Of a stretch of DNA of 64,000 bases, positions 50,106-61,424 are shown piece after piece. The position numbers were made by a program, and so were the translations under genes. Below the pieces are notes generated by a model, which was not told the DNA's origin, ran no database searches, and saw only the letters and a list, made by a program, of their open reading frames with translations. The stretch is from Glandiceps talaboti (lineage: Eukaryota; Hemichordata; Enteropneusta; Spengelidae): assembly GCF_964340395.1 (NCBI RefSeq), contig NC_135559.1, positions 15,808,031-15,872,030 on the forward strand, read 5' to 3'. Position 1 is the first letter of the stretch; each line of letters opens with the position of its first letter.

Positions 50106-50349
50106 CATTCATGTTTGCTGTTACAGTAGTGAGGGTTTACAAATACACAGAACAACAAATCTTTGAGTCTGTCCTTCGCATTGTGTTGCCATTGTGTCAA
50201 AAACCACTGACATACATGATGTAGATGCATGCTGTCCTGACAATGACATTGAATGTTCAGTGTATAAGTCCCATATTTTCTGTTTGATTGCATAAAACTT
50301 GGCTTGCACATCGTGTATAATACAAATATACATGTATGTATTGCGTGTG

Positions 50350-50800
50350 AGCACTGTTCATCAGTATTTCAGAGTTCCCATACATTTACAATACAATGTA
50401 TCTAGACACACACATGGTATTATACAAATTTTATGTACTGTTGTATGTACATTGTTCATCAATATTTTCAGAGTTATCCATGCATGCATTCATGAAATAC
50501 CAGTACATGTACCTGTTACGTGCACATGGTATGATCGCGAGTACAATATCTTTCATCAGTATTGTTAAGAGTTATCGATGTGTGTGCTCACAGTATACCT
50601 GACAATGTACCATTGTACTAATTACATGCACATGCATAGTGATACAAAATATGATGTGTACACCGTTTATCTGAATTTCAGATTTATCCATGCCTGCATT
50701 CACGATATACCTGTACCTTTTTCGTCATTATATGTACACTTTTTCATCAATATTTTCAGAGTAACCCATGCATTCACAATCTATAATGTAATACTCTCAC
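50350..50800. repeat. Degenerate tandem repeat, about 110-150 bp unit, 4 copies
   Basis: Units carry (C/T)ATCA(G/A)TATTTTCAGAGT, TATCCATGCATGCATTCA, ATACCAGTACATGTACCT and a CACACATGGTAT word. The spacing varies. Plus-strand frames of 68-89 codons follow the repeat and have no conserved frame. Confidence 0.65.
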
Positions 50801-50829
50801 CAAGGTCTTGACATTTGTTTAATCTACAG

Positions 50830-50871
50830 AGAGATCGTTTTGATGGACTGTATAAACACTACTACCCCGAG
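50830..50871 (+). other. Candidate short exon
   Basis: The acceptor TTTGTTTAATCTACAG is followed by 42 bp encoding RDRFDGLYKHYYPE and then GAG|GTCTTT as a weak donor; read through, the frame stays open to TGA at about 50964. The peptide looks protein-like but is too short to identify. It would be phase 0 on both sides. Confidence 0.15.
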
Positions 50872-51005
50872 GTCTTTTTGTATTGCTCTTTCACAGCTCA
50901 TCCCTCCTGTAGGATTTTCCTTTTTCCTGTTGCTGTATCACTGATTAACTTGATGCATGTCTGAGTAGGACACCCACAACTAGGAATTACTTTCCATGTT
51001 TTCCA

Positions 51006-51137
51006 TTAGATAGTGTGAGTCTCTCCGGAGTCACAACCTAATAGATACAGTCTATCAGGAGGATAGTCACCCCATAAACAAACAGAGCAGCTCAATTTCT
51101 GTGGTACTTGGAACGCATCTTCACTATCAATCTTAGT
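51006..51137 (-). other. Coding-like island, minus strand
   Basis: The minus strand is open for 43 codons ending TAA (51008-51006). The peptide is TKIDSEDAFQVPQKLSCSVC, LWGDYPPDRLYLLGCDSGET, HTI. The C-terminal RLYLLGCDSGET recalls a WD40 blade (LxxGxxxGxxxxW-like), which is only a resemblance. Codon composition is more GC-rich than the surroundings. The acceptor just upstream (AACTAAG) lacks a pyrimidine tract, so it is more likely a retrocopy or gene fragment than a spliced exon. The plus strand is also open for 38 codons over the same bases. Confidence 0.2.
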
Positions 51138-51551
51138 TTACGCTGGCCCTTATATCTTCATTAGAATGGGTCTGTGGTTTACACTAAATTACAGAATGAA
51201 TCACAGCAAAGTGCAGGGAAAAGTACCATCAATTTCAAAGTTAATGTTTGTACAAGAATACAAACTTACTTGGGGCCATTTCAGTAAATCATGATTTTAC
51301 AAAATGTAGCCTAAGCTGTGTATAGTTATCAGTAACACTTAAAACCATTATAATGATAGTAAGGTTTGTCGTTATCGTGATATTATGATCATTGTTGCTA
51401 TGACTACCAATGAGTAAATTTTGGTGTAATTTTTGCAGTTTATTTTATGTTTCTGATCTATAGAGTGCAAGTTAATCCTGTTTTGCTCCACTTTTTGTTT
51501 TTGTTTGTAGTTTTTATGCACAAACATACAGAGGCATGTATGGTGAAATGC

Positions 51552-51553
<2 letters not shown>

Positions 51554-51605
<52 letters not shown>
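51554..51605. repeat. (TG)n microsatellite, about 26 units
   Basis: Uninterrupted TG for about 52 bp, then GAGGATGTGTGT. The overlapping plus and minus frames are low-complexity artefacts. Confidence 0.95.
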
Positions 51606-51609
<4 letters not shown>

Positions 51610-51947
51610 ATGTGTGTACATGTATGTGTGTAAACGACTTAAAGTAAAAAACTGTCAGACCGATTGCCTTGGTATTTGGTGGGGACATTACTTGGGGTGT
51701 GTGGATGGGAAATTGTTCAAATGAAAATAGTCGCTTCAGAGATGTGCATTTTGGGTCAAATAGAGAGAGTATCATCTTTCGGCTTAGTAGTGAATGGTGA
51801 TTCAATAACTGTGCTATTACACTGTTCCATCCCTAGCCTGTACTTAATGGTTCAGAGACTCTGACTCAGTGACTGCAACCACACAGAGACTTTGGTAGGT
51901 CATCCATTGACAGAAGTCAATGAATTTATATCTTTGAGTTTGGTGCA

Positions 51948-52072
51948 TGCACGATTGCCATTTTTGACACGATTGAAAACTTTAAATGTCTATCTTGCAT
52001 TCCAAAAAATGTAATTGTGCTACACGACTGACATTTTGGGTTTTCAATCGTATCAAAAATAGCAATCGTGCA
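51948..52072. mobile_element. Short foldback element, 33-bp arms
   Basis: TGCACGATTGCCATTTTTGA then CACGATTGAAAAC (51948-51980) pairs with GTTTTCAATCGTATCAAAAA then TAGCAATCGTGCA (52040-52072) with two mismatches; inner CCAAAAAATGT / ACATTTTGGG extends it. Total 125 bp. A small MITE or hairpin locus. Confidence 0.75.
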
Positions 52073-52795
52073 AGCATTTCCTCGACTATGTCAGCTTTCC
52101 CATCAAATTATGCACTCCCTTTGTAAGGAATGCTCAATATAATTATGTATGCTGGCATAGTTACGTGGCATGATGGTAATAACTCAACTTTCCAAACTCA
52201 GCCAACCGATAAATCATGTGACAGGCACCTGACTATAGTTTAAGAACAAGTGACCTTTCAGCCAAAAGAGAAGAATTCTTCTGTTGAATTTATGGTATTT
52301 TCACACAACATTTAGAATGGCCATGGCCCTATTTTTTTCTCCTGACGACCGACCCAACCACCCTGACGACCCAACCACCCTTATGGTGGTTGATTGTAAC
52401 AAAAAAAAAATCACAAAAAATATCGCCCTCAATGGATGGTTCTGAAAACATCACACTGCATAGTGTCTCTACAAGTGTAACTGGGCCTTTAAGTATTAGT
52501 ATGAACCATTTGATTACCAAAGATCCTAAATTTCAGTCAGCTACATGTATGATAATTGTCACCTAGTTATACACACTTGTAGAGGATCACTCTGTCTCCT
52601 TGAAGTATTGGGTTAGAAATGTATGATTTATGATGATATTATTTATATCATTTATAATTTACTTAACATTGTAAATGTGTGTCTTTTTTACTGCCGGTTG
52701 CAGAAACTTTTCTTTATTTCTACAACATAGTCTACCATTGCCACTAATAGCAACAGATGCCAATATTGAATAACAGAAACGGTTGTGGTTGTGGT
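52073..52795. other. No gene recognised
   Basis: Contains a short repeated motif CCTGACGACC(GA)CCCAACCA at 52340-52380. The rest is AT-rich with nothing seen. Confidence 0.4.
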
Positions 52796-53281
52796 CAATC
52801 TGATTAAAATCCGATATAGTGGAAACGGAGCAATTTCTTTTTGGCTGTTACATTTACTGTTACAGTAGTTGTTTGTTCTTTTGTGAGTGCTTGTTACATA
52901 CATCTGACACAGTATATAGGTTTTCCTGAGCCACAAGAGAGCACTGAGTGTATTCATTCAACCAATGAAAACACGTAATGTACCAAAACATACAAGTACA
53001 ATACTTCAGAGTGCTCTGTTCAAAGAGAGAGCACAGAACGCAGACAACAATGTTATCGTTATTGTTTGGTGGTTCTCTTTCTTACAGTTTTGGATGTTGA
53101 ATTTTATTTTGTAAGATGGATTCTGATTGGCTACTCGTAAGTATGAAATTGGGTTTGGGAAAACCTATGGTATTGTGTCAGATGTATGTAATGAAAGCTC
53201 ACCAAAGAATAAATGACAGTAAATGTAACAGCCAAAAAGAAATCGTGCTGTGTGGCACTACATCGGATTTTAATCAGATTG
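52796..53281. mobile_element. Long-TIR element, copy B
   Basis: 486 bp, collinear with copy A (30567-31050) throughout and very similar in length. Ends CAATCTGATTAAAATCCGAT and ATCGGATTTTAATCAGATTG are perfect complements here. Arms include TTTCTTTTTGGCTGTTACAT and TACATCTGACACAGTATA; the centre includes AACAATGTTATCGTTATTGT then TTGGTGGTTC. No transposase frame. Two copies 22 kb apart show that the borders are real. Confidence 0.88.
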
Positions 53282-53659
53282 GGTTATGGTATAAATTGAA
53301 TCTGATAGAAACATTTTGACTTGAAAGTACATGTAAGCACAGTCTCCATGATCTAATAGTGGAGCCACGAGTTTCCATGCTACCTCAAGGGTACTATTTT
53401 TTAAGTCTTTTCTTTAGAAAAATTAGTACCTTGGCCTGGGAAAACGAATAGAGAATCCCCCTTGGTTATTTCTATTGACTATCTTATTTCCAGTGTTTAC
53501 TTTGTAATCAGCAACATCTTTCAGGTGATTTGCTTTAAGGGATGATAAATGAAGCTTAGTGGAGACTCTTTTGTATGTCTTTATTAGGTTTAAGCTCTAA
53601 ATTCATGAATCATGTATTGAATTGCCAATGGTCTCTACGCAAGCTGACGCATATAAAAT

Positions 53660-54085
53660 TCAAATTGTCCAAAAAAAGGTAAATGAATTTGATTGCATTG
53701 AGTGGTATATAAACAAACAACTGTCCCCCCCTAGCAAGCCACAAGCTGGCACTTAAGACCCTACATATATGTAAATTTGGTAGATGTATTTTAAATTGCA
53801 GTGCAAACAAATATACCCCCCCCCCCCCATCAACCCAGCTTAGACGTATATATGTTGTTTTTGAAATTCAATTTCTAAATTTGATAAATGTATGTGAATG
53901 CATTAAGTCTATGTAAACAAATAAACACACCCCTCCACCTCCTCACCTCCCACCCCCACCCCATCAATCAAAAGGAAAGCTAAGACTTACAATGTATCAT
54001 GTATGTCATTTTCAAACTCAAAATTTGGTAAATGACATGTGTTTGAATGCATAAATTAAGTTTTATGCAAACAAACATTACGTAT
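53660..54085. repeat. Degenerate tandem array, about 130-160 bp unit
   Basis: Three to four units share GGTAAATGAATTTGATTGCAT-type sequence, TTTGAATGCATTAAGT, ATGTAAACAAACAA and then a C-rich tract (CCCCCC at 53726, about 16 C near 53815-53829, and CCACCCCCACCCC near 53950). The C-rich tract varies most between units. Confidence 0.65.
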
Positions 54086-54356
54086 AACTTTCTCATGTTG
54101 AGACTTTAAGAAAGAAAGACTAGCTGAACATTATGTTATTTAGGTTTCTCTAAAGATTGCATTTTCATTTGCATGAGAAATAAAAAATGAATCGCATGGG
54201 CTAAATCATAATGTACCACTATACAATACACACACATGTATGTGCATGTGTGTGTACACTTTGTGTCACTGAGTTACTCACTGCATGTATGTGTGTCAAT
54301 ATGTGTATAATAAATGTGTCTACATGTAAATGTTGTATGTGTGCCTCTGTATGAAT

Positions 54357-54420
54357 ATATTGAATTGAATTGAAATTTATTCCACCAGAAAATGAAAACA
54401 AAAATATATACATTCTTTGA
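54357..54420 (-). mobile_element. Possible non-LTR retrotransposon 3' tail
   Basis: On the minus strand it reads TTTCTGGTGGAATAAATTTC then AATTCAATTCAA. An AATAAA followed by a pentamer repeat resembles the 3' end of CR1/L2-like LINEs or their SINE partners. Nothing recognisable as ORF2 lies upstream, so at most this is a 5'-truncated fragment. Confidence 0.3.
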
Positions 54421-54463
54421 AAGTAGTGTATGCGTCACTATGTCAAAGTACTATATGTGTACA

Positions 54464-54495
54464 TGTCTGTCTGTCTGTCTGTCTGTGTATGTATA

Positions 54496-54530
<35 letters not shown>

Positions 54531-54666
54531 ATGTATGTATGTATGTATGTATGGATGTATGTATGTATGTATGTATGTATATGTGTGCATGCATGCATGT
54601 GTACGTATGTATGTATGTACACGTACGTACGTATGTACGTACGTACGTATCTATGTATTGTCTGTA

Positions 54667-54696
<30 letters not shown>
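54464..54696. repeat. Mixed TGTC / GTAT / GTAC microsatellite
   Basis: TGTC units, then GTAT, then ATGC and GTAC variants, then TGTC again, almost uninterrupted over 230 bp. Open frames of 91-113 codons (CLSV, YVCM runs) are artefacts. Confidence 0.93.
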
Positions 54697-54699
<3 letters not shown>

Positions 54700-57049
54700 A
54701 GGACGTTGGTATGTACTGGTCTATGTTTGTACAAATGCCTTGTTAAGTTGCAAGTCCCGACACTTTTGTAGGTACATGTAACCCTAAGTTGCTACATGTA
54801 CATTGACCACTTGTGATTACTTTCCTCTGTAAAGAAAGTACATGTAGCATGAAATAAATGCTGTTTATTGTTAGTCATCTTTAATATACTCTTCAATCAC
54901 CCCTAGGCCCTATACATGTAGCTGTCATCCACAGATTATACCAATGAATCAATCACAAAATGTCAAGTTTATAAACTAGGTAATTGAATTAGTCGTAACA
55001 TCTTTCTACGGCATGGACTATCAAATTTGCATCCGTCCATTACCAAGTACAATGTAGAGTGTTATCTGATCGGTAGAATACACAGTAACTTTTAAATTAA
55101 ACAAAAATGTCATAAAAAAGTATCACATTTGTGAACTGTTAAGAAAACGTGAATATCTTTCCACAAATATCACAGAATAATGATGTATCAAGTTACAGGC
55201 CCCAGTGAAGCATCAATCATTTGCTGCCAGACACAGGTGCAAATAACACAATATGTGTATGCTTGGAGGCATTCCTGATAACATTGCCACTGATGGTACA
55301 TGTATGATACAAGTATTTTCCTTTGAAAGTGGAATCGTAGATTCAAACTATATTGTCGTATTATTGTAACAAACCAGTCGGGGAGATGAAAGAATAATTG
55401 TTGAAACAAACTGTTAGCGATATGGTAAATATAATCTAGATATATTAATCAATGTTGGAGTACCAGGTGTAGATCAGGATTGTGTTTATTTTTTATTACT
55501 CATCATTTTTAGTCAAATATTTAGAAATGCTACTTTTATTAAATTTTGATGATTATCTCATTGGCTTTGATGCAAATCTTTTGTATCTGATTAGCGTTAC
55601 GAGGTTATTGTCCGATATTTCATCTTTGATCATCTCATTCCACGTAGTGAGACAGGTCGGAAGACAAGAGTCGCCTTTCGAAAATGGCACGAATGGTGAC
55701 ACAAACAAATAAAGATATGATATCCATATGATAACTTATATACATGTTTATGTCCTGGAATTCAACGAGAAAAATGATACAAAAAATGAAGACATACACT
55801 TTGTTAGCCTATTCGTCTTGTGTCATATGATGCCAGTACAGTGTACATTGTATGTGTCAACCTTTGTTGATACAATGTAACATTTCAAATTGTCATTGAC
55901 AACCTTTCCATCAGATATTGTGGGTAAATTTTGTTGTTGTTGTTATTTTGAAATAGATCTTTGGTAGTCGAGTTCTCTGTGAAAATATGGTTGTGTTTGA
56001 ATAAAACTGGCTGGTCGACTGTGACCATCATTTTTATCCTACAATAAAGGTACACAGCTTTCAGTAACAAAGCCAAAAGTCAAGTCAGTTGGGATTACTT
56101 GCTCACTGCACCTACGCCTTGATTATGAATTTATGTACAATATCGTAAATATTTTTGGTATTATACTGTCTCCTTCATACGAAACGCCAAGGCCCAAAGA
56201 CATACATTTGTAGTATGCTTGCACATGTACAGTGTACCATTCAATAATAGAATATGGCAGAGTAGGAGAAAGTTGGAAAGTTCGAAGTATGTACATTTGT
56301 AAAATACTGTGCAATAAGATATGATACATGTGTGCCAGTCTGAGATTATCGCATCACTACATGTGTTACAACTGCTGGCATTCAAGTAGATTCTATCTGT
56401 GTGCAGCCGTATCCCCTGTAAGTGTCAACAGCATCCATTCAAACCTGGCACAAGAGCGGCCATATACCCACCACTCTGGTTCCATTGCATTACTTAATCA
56501 CATCAAACATATCACATTTCAAACTGCATCACAGCGAAACAAAAAAACTTTTATGATGTAAAAAATTATTACCTCATCAAAAGGTATTCTTTCATATGGA
56601 GTTTCCACACCACTGTTCATATTAAGGGAGATAACAGGATGTCATGGTTACCGTTAGTTACCGTTAATATCCACAGATTGATGAATTTAATAAAACTAAT
56701 AACATTTACTAAAGATATTATATAACATATGACCTTAGTGCAAATTGTATGTTATCTCTATTATGGGGAAATCACAGTATGCGTCAGTGACATAATTGTT
56801 TAGTTTTCATCTCAGTACAGATGAAACAGGAAATTATAATATGCTTGACATTTACAGTGAAATACAATAAGTTATCATTCAGGAAAGAGCAAAATTTATG
56901 ATTTGTTTTTGTTCCTGGAGAAAAAAATATTGCGTATGCAAATAGTGAGTGCATTAGTCTACATGTAGTTCCGTTTTCCTTTACTACATTATCTTCATAC
57001 TATACCATATCTAGTCAATCCCTTTACTCAAGGTGTTAATTGTGGTTTA
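54700..57049. other. No gene recognised
   Basis: AT-rich. A 76-codon plus frame (55482-55712) ends in a hydrophilic segment (VVRQVGRQESPFENGTNGDT) but lacks splice support; its start is AT-rich and random-looking. Frames near 56123-56561 overlap on both strands with no motif. Confidence 0.4.
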
Positions 57050-57660
57050 TATTGGGGAACTTTGGTAGATTTTATCTACCTACCACCCTTAATAAAAATA
57101 CTGGTAGGGAACCCTGATAAAATGACTGGGTAACGCTGGTAGATTTTACCTACTTACCATCCTTAATAAAAACACTGGTAGGGAACCCTGGTAAAATGAC
57201 TGGGGAACTCGGGTAGATTTTACCTATTTACAGCCCTTAATAAAAACACTGCTAGGGAACCCTCTGGTAAAATGACTGGGGAACTCAGGTTGAGTTTACC
57301 TATTTACCACCCTTATAATAAAAACACTGGTAGGGAACCCTGGTAAAATGACTGGGGAACTCTGGTATATTTTATACCTAGATGTACCTTTATAGTACCA
57401 CCCTTTGCAAAAACACTGTAGTAGTAGTAGGTGTAAAAGGGGTAAAATGACCAAAGAACTCAGGGTAGATTTTTCCTACATTGTACCATTGAAAGCTCTT
57501 TACAAAAACACTGGACCTGCAGGTAGTCATTGGAAACCCTGGTTAAATGGCTTGGAAACTCCCATCAATCTAACCATGTTGCCACCCTTTATAAAAACAC
57601 TGGAATTCTGATGATGTTAAAATGACTGTGGAACGCAGGTTGTAGACACCCTTTATAAAA
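57050..57660. repeat. Tandem array, about 74-78 bp unit, about 8 copies
   Basis: The unit is ACTGGTAGGGAACCCTGGTA then AAATGACTGGGGAACTC, GGGTAGATTTTACCTA, TTTACCACCCTTAATAAAAAC. ACTGGTAGG words start 74, 74 and 78 bp apart in the first units; the last three units (from 57415) are much decayed and contain a 68-codon chance frame. Confidence 0.85.
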
Positions 57661-58069
57661 AAAACATGATGTATTCAACACCAATGTGATGTAATTTTCT
57701 GTTTTTCTCCAGCATGCATATCGCATATTATTCTCTCACACTTTCAACAGATAAGCTATAATTTTATTATCTTTCCACCATGCCAGGTTGTTTTATTCTT
57801 GCATAGTGCCAGGCATTGTATTCAGTTGGGGTTGATGACATTTCAAATCGACCGAGGTCACAACGTCACACATACTATCTCTGTCAGTAATCGTTTTAGA
57901 GTTATCATTCCATGAACCCTAGGAGTAGAAATTAGAATAAAACGTGTGTGGCATACGTATGATGAGGCACTGTTATCATTATTATTATAGCAGTTTGATG
58001 ATTGTCATTCTACCATCACAGAAAAGTGGATATGATAAATATGGTATATTATATCCTGTATGAGACAAG
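57661..58069. other. Unique DNA with one exon-like block
   Basis: An excellent acceptor (TTTTCTGTTTTTCTCCAG ending 57711) is followed by a plus frame open for about 67 codons to TGA near 57915. The peptide (ending MTFQIDRGHNVTHTISVSNR then FRVIIP) matches nothing I know and no donor is evident. Probably chance. Confidence 0.2.
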
Positions 58070-58460
58070 TTGAAAAAAATAATGGAATATACATAATTAC
58101 ACACTGGTCGTTCTACATTACAACAACGTGCATCTATGTCATGACAATGCGTGGCTATGTTACTGGTTTTGCTGTATTCGAAATATGAGTCTAAATTGTC
58201 ATTACTTTCTCCGATTTTTCTTAGATATTATTGGCGTTATTATGTAGTTATATTATCCAATATTCAACAGGTTCCATTGGGAGAACAGTGCTAATGCACT
58301 GAAATGGTGTCAGTATATGAAACATTAAAAAATGATTATCAAATATTTTTCTTCATTCAGCTAGAAAATACTCGTGACCTAAGGGTTGTTACTTACTTGT
58401 CTAGCGACTTTTAGTGACAAAGGCCCCTTAGGTCAATCATATTTTCCTTGGCTGAATGAT
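58070..58460 (+). repeat. Palindromic-core repeat family B, copy 5
   Basis: Full-length copy. The flank has AAGTTGAAAAAAATAATGGA then ATATACATAATTACACAC, TATGTCATGACAATGCGTGG, GTATTCGAAATATGAGTCTA; the core has TTCATTCAGCTAGAAAATAC then TCGTGACCTAAGGGTTGT, and the inverted partner AGTGACAAAGGCCCCTTAGG then TCAATCATATTTTCCTTGGC then TGAATG. An extra 90 bp sits between flank and core relative to the copy at 46508. Confidence 0.7.
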
Positions 58461-58640
58461 TTTCTGATAACCACATGTAAATAATTCAGCCTGTATGTAT
58501 ATAGGTACGTGTACATGTATGTTAATGGGATATACTATTGATCAGAAAGTTGCAACCTATAAGTTGGAAAGCAAAAAATTATATATACCAGGCAAGTAAA
58601 ACCATTCAGTTTGAAGACTATATGACAGGACCCCATGATG

Positions 58641-58806
58641 TGCGAGTGCAAGTGTGGTGTACTTGGGGTATTTGCACGAGTGTTTGCAGTGTTTGGTGTG
58701 ACAGTCCTTTCATTCGTGAGTGCAGTGCATAAAAGTGCAGCGGAAACATGGAAAACACTGCAAACATGAGTACAAATGCTCCAGAGTACCTACACTGGAA
58801 CTCGCA
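58641..58806. mobile_element. Foldback element, 55-bp arms
   Basis: TGCGAGTGCAAGTGTGGTGT then ACTTGGGGTATTTGCACGAG, TGTTTGCAGTGTTT on the left pairs with AAAACACTGCAAACATGAGT then ACAAATGCTCCAGAGTACCT, ACACTGGAACTCGCA on the right at about 75% of positions. 166 bp in all. Overlapping 64-codon frames on both strands mirror each other because of the palindrome. Confidence 0.65.
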
Positions 58807-58809
58807 TGG

Positions 58810-61400
58810 CATGGGGTTCTGTTATTATTACATATACGTGTACATGTATGTTTATCTGAAACTGCAAATTTCCATAAAAATCATAGTTCATACATAACAG
58901 TCAGTGCATCCACATTTGCATATCATTTGCATGCAAGTACAAAAATATATGCAATAATATTTTTAGTATAATTGCACTGCAGTGAAAATACCACTGTTTT
59001 AACACAACAGTGCAAGTATATCTGTGGTACATGCAATGTATGCAAATAATACACAGTATCTTTCCCTAGTCAATTTGTAGCTTTCCTTGAACATTCTTTT
59101 TATTTGGAAACCTATAAAACCTATCAAAAACCTATCGAAATCCTTGCAATTTGGTCTGAGAGGTTGATAGACTTCAGTTGTACATTGACTTTGTATTACA
59201 GTGCTGTATTATGACTTCAAACTGTGCAGTAACTGGTTTTAGATTTGATTTTAAATTACCACTTTACACAGTCCTGGGGAAAATACAGATAATATGTACT
59301 ATACTTCAAATATATGCCTTTTTTTTTGCCATGATAAATCCTTATCAAGAACCATCAGAACAACAATTATAGGAAATTAAACATTCTAGAATGGCACATA
59401 TATGGTTTCACCATGGCAACCATCTTTATTAGATGGGTATTTGATGCAATGAAAATTGTTAAGTACGATATCCAACTTTTGTAAGTAGGTAGGAATCCAG
59501 CTGAGATCCTCGCAACATTTACCAAGGTGACTGCCCTAAATATGACTCAAACACACTAGAAAATCTCTTTTCTTTTCTACGAGGGTTTTAAAATATCATT
59601 GAAGAAACATTAAAAAGGCCAGCTGTACAGGAATTTCTTTATACCTTCATGTACATGTATACATTTGCACATGTATGAGATTTCGACATGTATTCAAGTT
59701 GTCAGGGTTACCGGATTTTCATTCTAAATAAAATTGATTATCTGGTCTATTTTGTATCTGTTCATACAATGTATGCATGTATGTAGCTAGATATACATGT
59801 ATGTAGCAATGTGAGTCAGGTATACATGTATGTTACCCTGGAGACTTGTCTCAGTTAAAGGGGCATGGTTCACTCCCAGGTTATCATATTATTAATTTCT
59901 TTAACATAGGATAATTCTGTTGTTCTGGACCAGCTTTTTCTATAGAAGCAACTGTTTTTCATACCTTAAAATTAATCCTAATCCGATGTGGGCCTTTTAC
60001 TGAGTATCTTAAGCTATCTACACATATGGTTTGGATGGCTTAATAGTGAGACCCCAACAAGTCTATGGAGTAGGTACATGCCCAGTGTACATTTTGTATA
60101 ATGTACAAGCATTGCTACATGTATTAGGAAATAAGTTTAGCAAACCTAAATCACAAACACTTATATGAATAGAAGTTAATCGATTTTGAGATAAAAAGTT
60201 TGATTTCTAAAAAAGTATGTTCAATCTTGCATTATGAAGATCTGTAGAAGATGCTTTGAAACGTTTCAGTTCAATTTGTTTCAGATATACTATATTTTAA
60301 GTAACTATATTTTACTTTCCTAATGTATTGATTGTTCAGTGGAACCATATAGTTTCCATGTTTGTTCTTGTATTTTTGTTCTTTTTAATCTGTGCTTCGT
60401 CTTGTATGTCTTGCCCTTGTTGTTTTGAAATTTAAAAAAAATGAAATAAAAAATAAGTAATGAAAAAAAAAGTTACAAAGACAAAAATTTCCTCAGGAAA
60501 TTTGTAGTTTAGCTTTCTTTATGTTTACAAGCAACTTAAAGTTGATATGGAAAACTACTTCAAAAGAGATATATCCACTTCAAAAATTTTTTTTAGACGA
60601 TTCATTTTTAGACCGTTCGTTTTGAGATGGTTCGTTTTACTGTCTGTGTTGTTGTTGTCATATATTTATAAAATAAGTACATTATAAATTAAACGTCCAG
60701 GTGCAGTACAAAGAACTTCCTACAATGAATGCAAACTCACAGAAAGAGGCAAGTGATGGCATTGCCCCCCTACTGTGATACACCCCTTGCTGAGCTATAA
60801 TCATATTAAACAACCCCTATGGTATCATCATTCAAATATTTCACCCGACAAGGTTTTATACAATAAACGGAAATAAAAGAAGGAATTTTTTGCTCCCCTG
60901 TGATGGTCTAATATAAAAAAACGGCAATTATCTCTGTATTGTGCCACACCTAACTTGATAGCAGGACAGCCTATACAGTAATTACCATCTCAGTAGGGGG
61001 TGCGTATGTCGTTAACGACAACAAAGGACATATAAACAAATAAAAAAAGACAACAAACTGGTGTGTGCAATGAGGTGTAGCAGACATCAAACACAACAAT
61101 AGAGAGTGACAAGGCAGAGTTCACAAGAAGTCAAAAAAGTACATGTTTGTTGTTGGATACATGTATGTGATGTGTTTTAGCTTGAAAACTTAACGACTTT
61201 CATCAGTGTACCGGTGTAGCGTATACAAAGGGGTAATTATCTGGTTGACCTCCGAAATAAAGTCAAGGGAAAAAAACACATCAGTCACTGTCTTAGACTG
61301 TTGTCTGTATATAGGCAGCATGAACACTCTCCACAGTGTATTGTCTTATGTCAGTCGTGCATGTCACAATGCCAATTATGTGACAGAGATACCAATCACA
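58810..61400. other. No gene recognised
   Basis: AT-rich unique-looking DNA. A double octamer sits at 58914-58932. No exon, repeat border or RNA gene is supported. Confidence 0.45.
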
Positions 61401-61410
61401 GGTATATTCA

Positions 61411-61424
61411 CCACTAGAGGGCGA
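61411..61424 (+). promoter_or_regulatory. CTCF-like motif
   Basis: CCACTAGAGGGCGA fits the core CTCF binding consensus (CCASYAGRKGGCRS) at all but the last position. CTCF is present in most bilaterians with a conserved motif. A single match in 64 kb may still be chance; no second site or known boundary supports it. Confidence 0.35.

Noticed and set aside
53504-53534. 31-bp microexon flanked by TTATTTCCAG and CAG|GTGATT
   Set aside because: Too short to judge, and its ten residues (VYFVISNIFQ) are uninformative.
54392-54771. Cysteine/valine-rich frames of 91-113 codons
   Set aside because: TGTC and GTAT microsatellite artefacts; not a secreted cysteine-rich peptide, since all three frames are similar.
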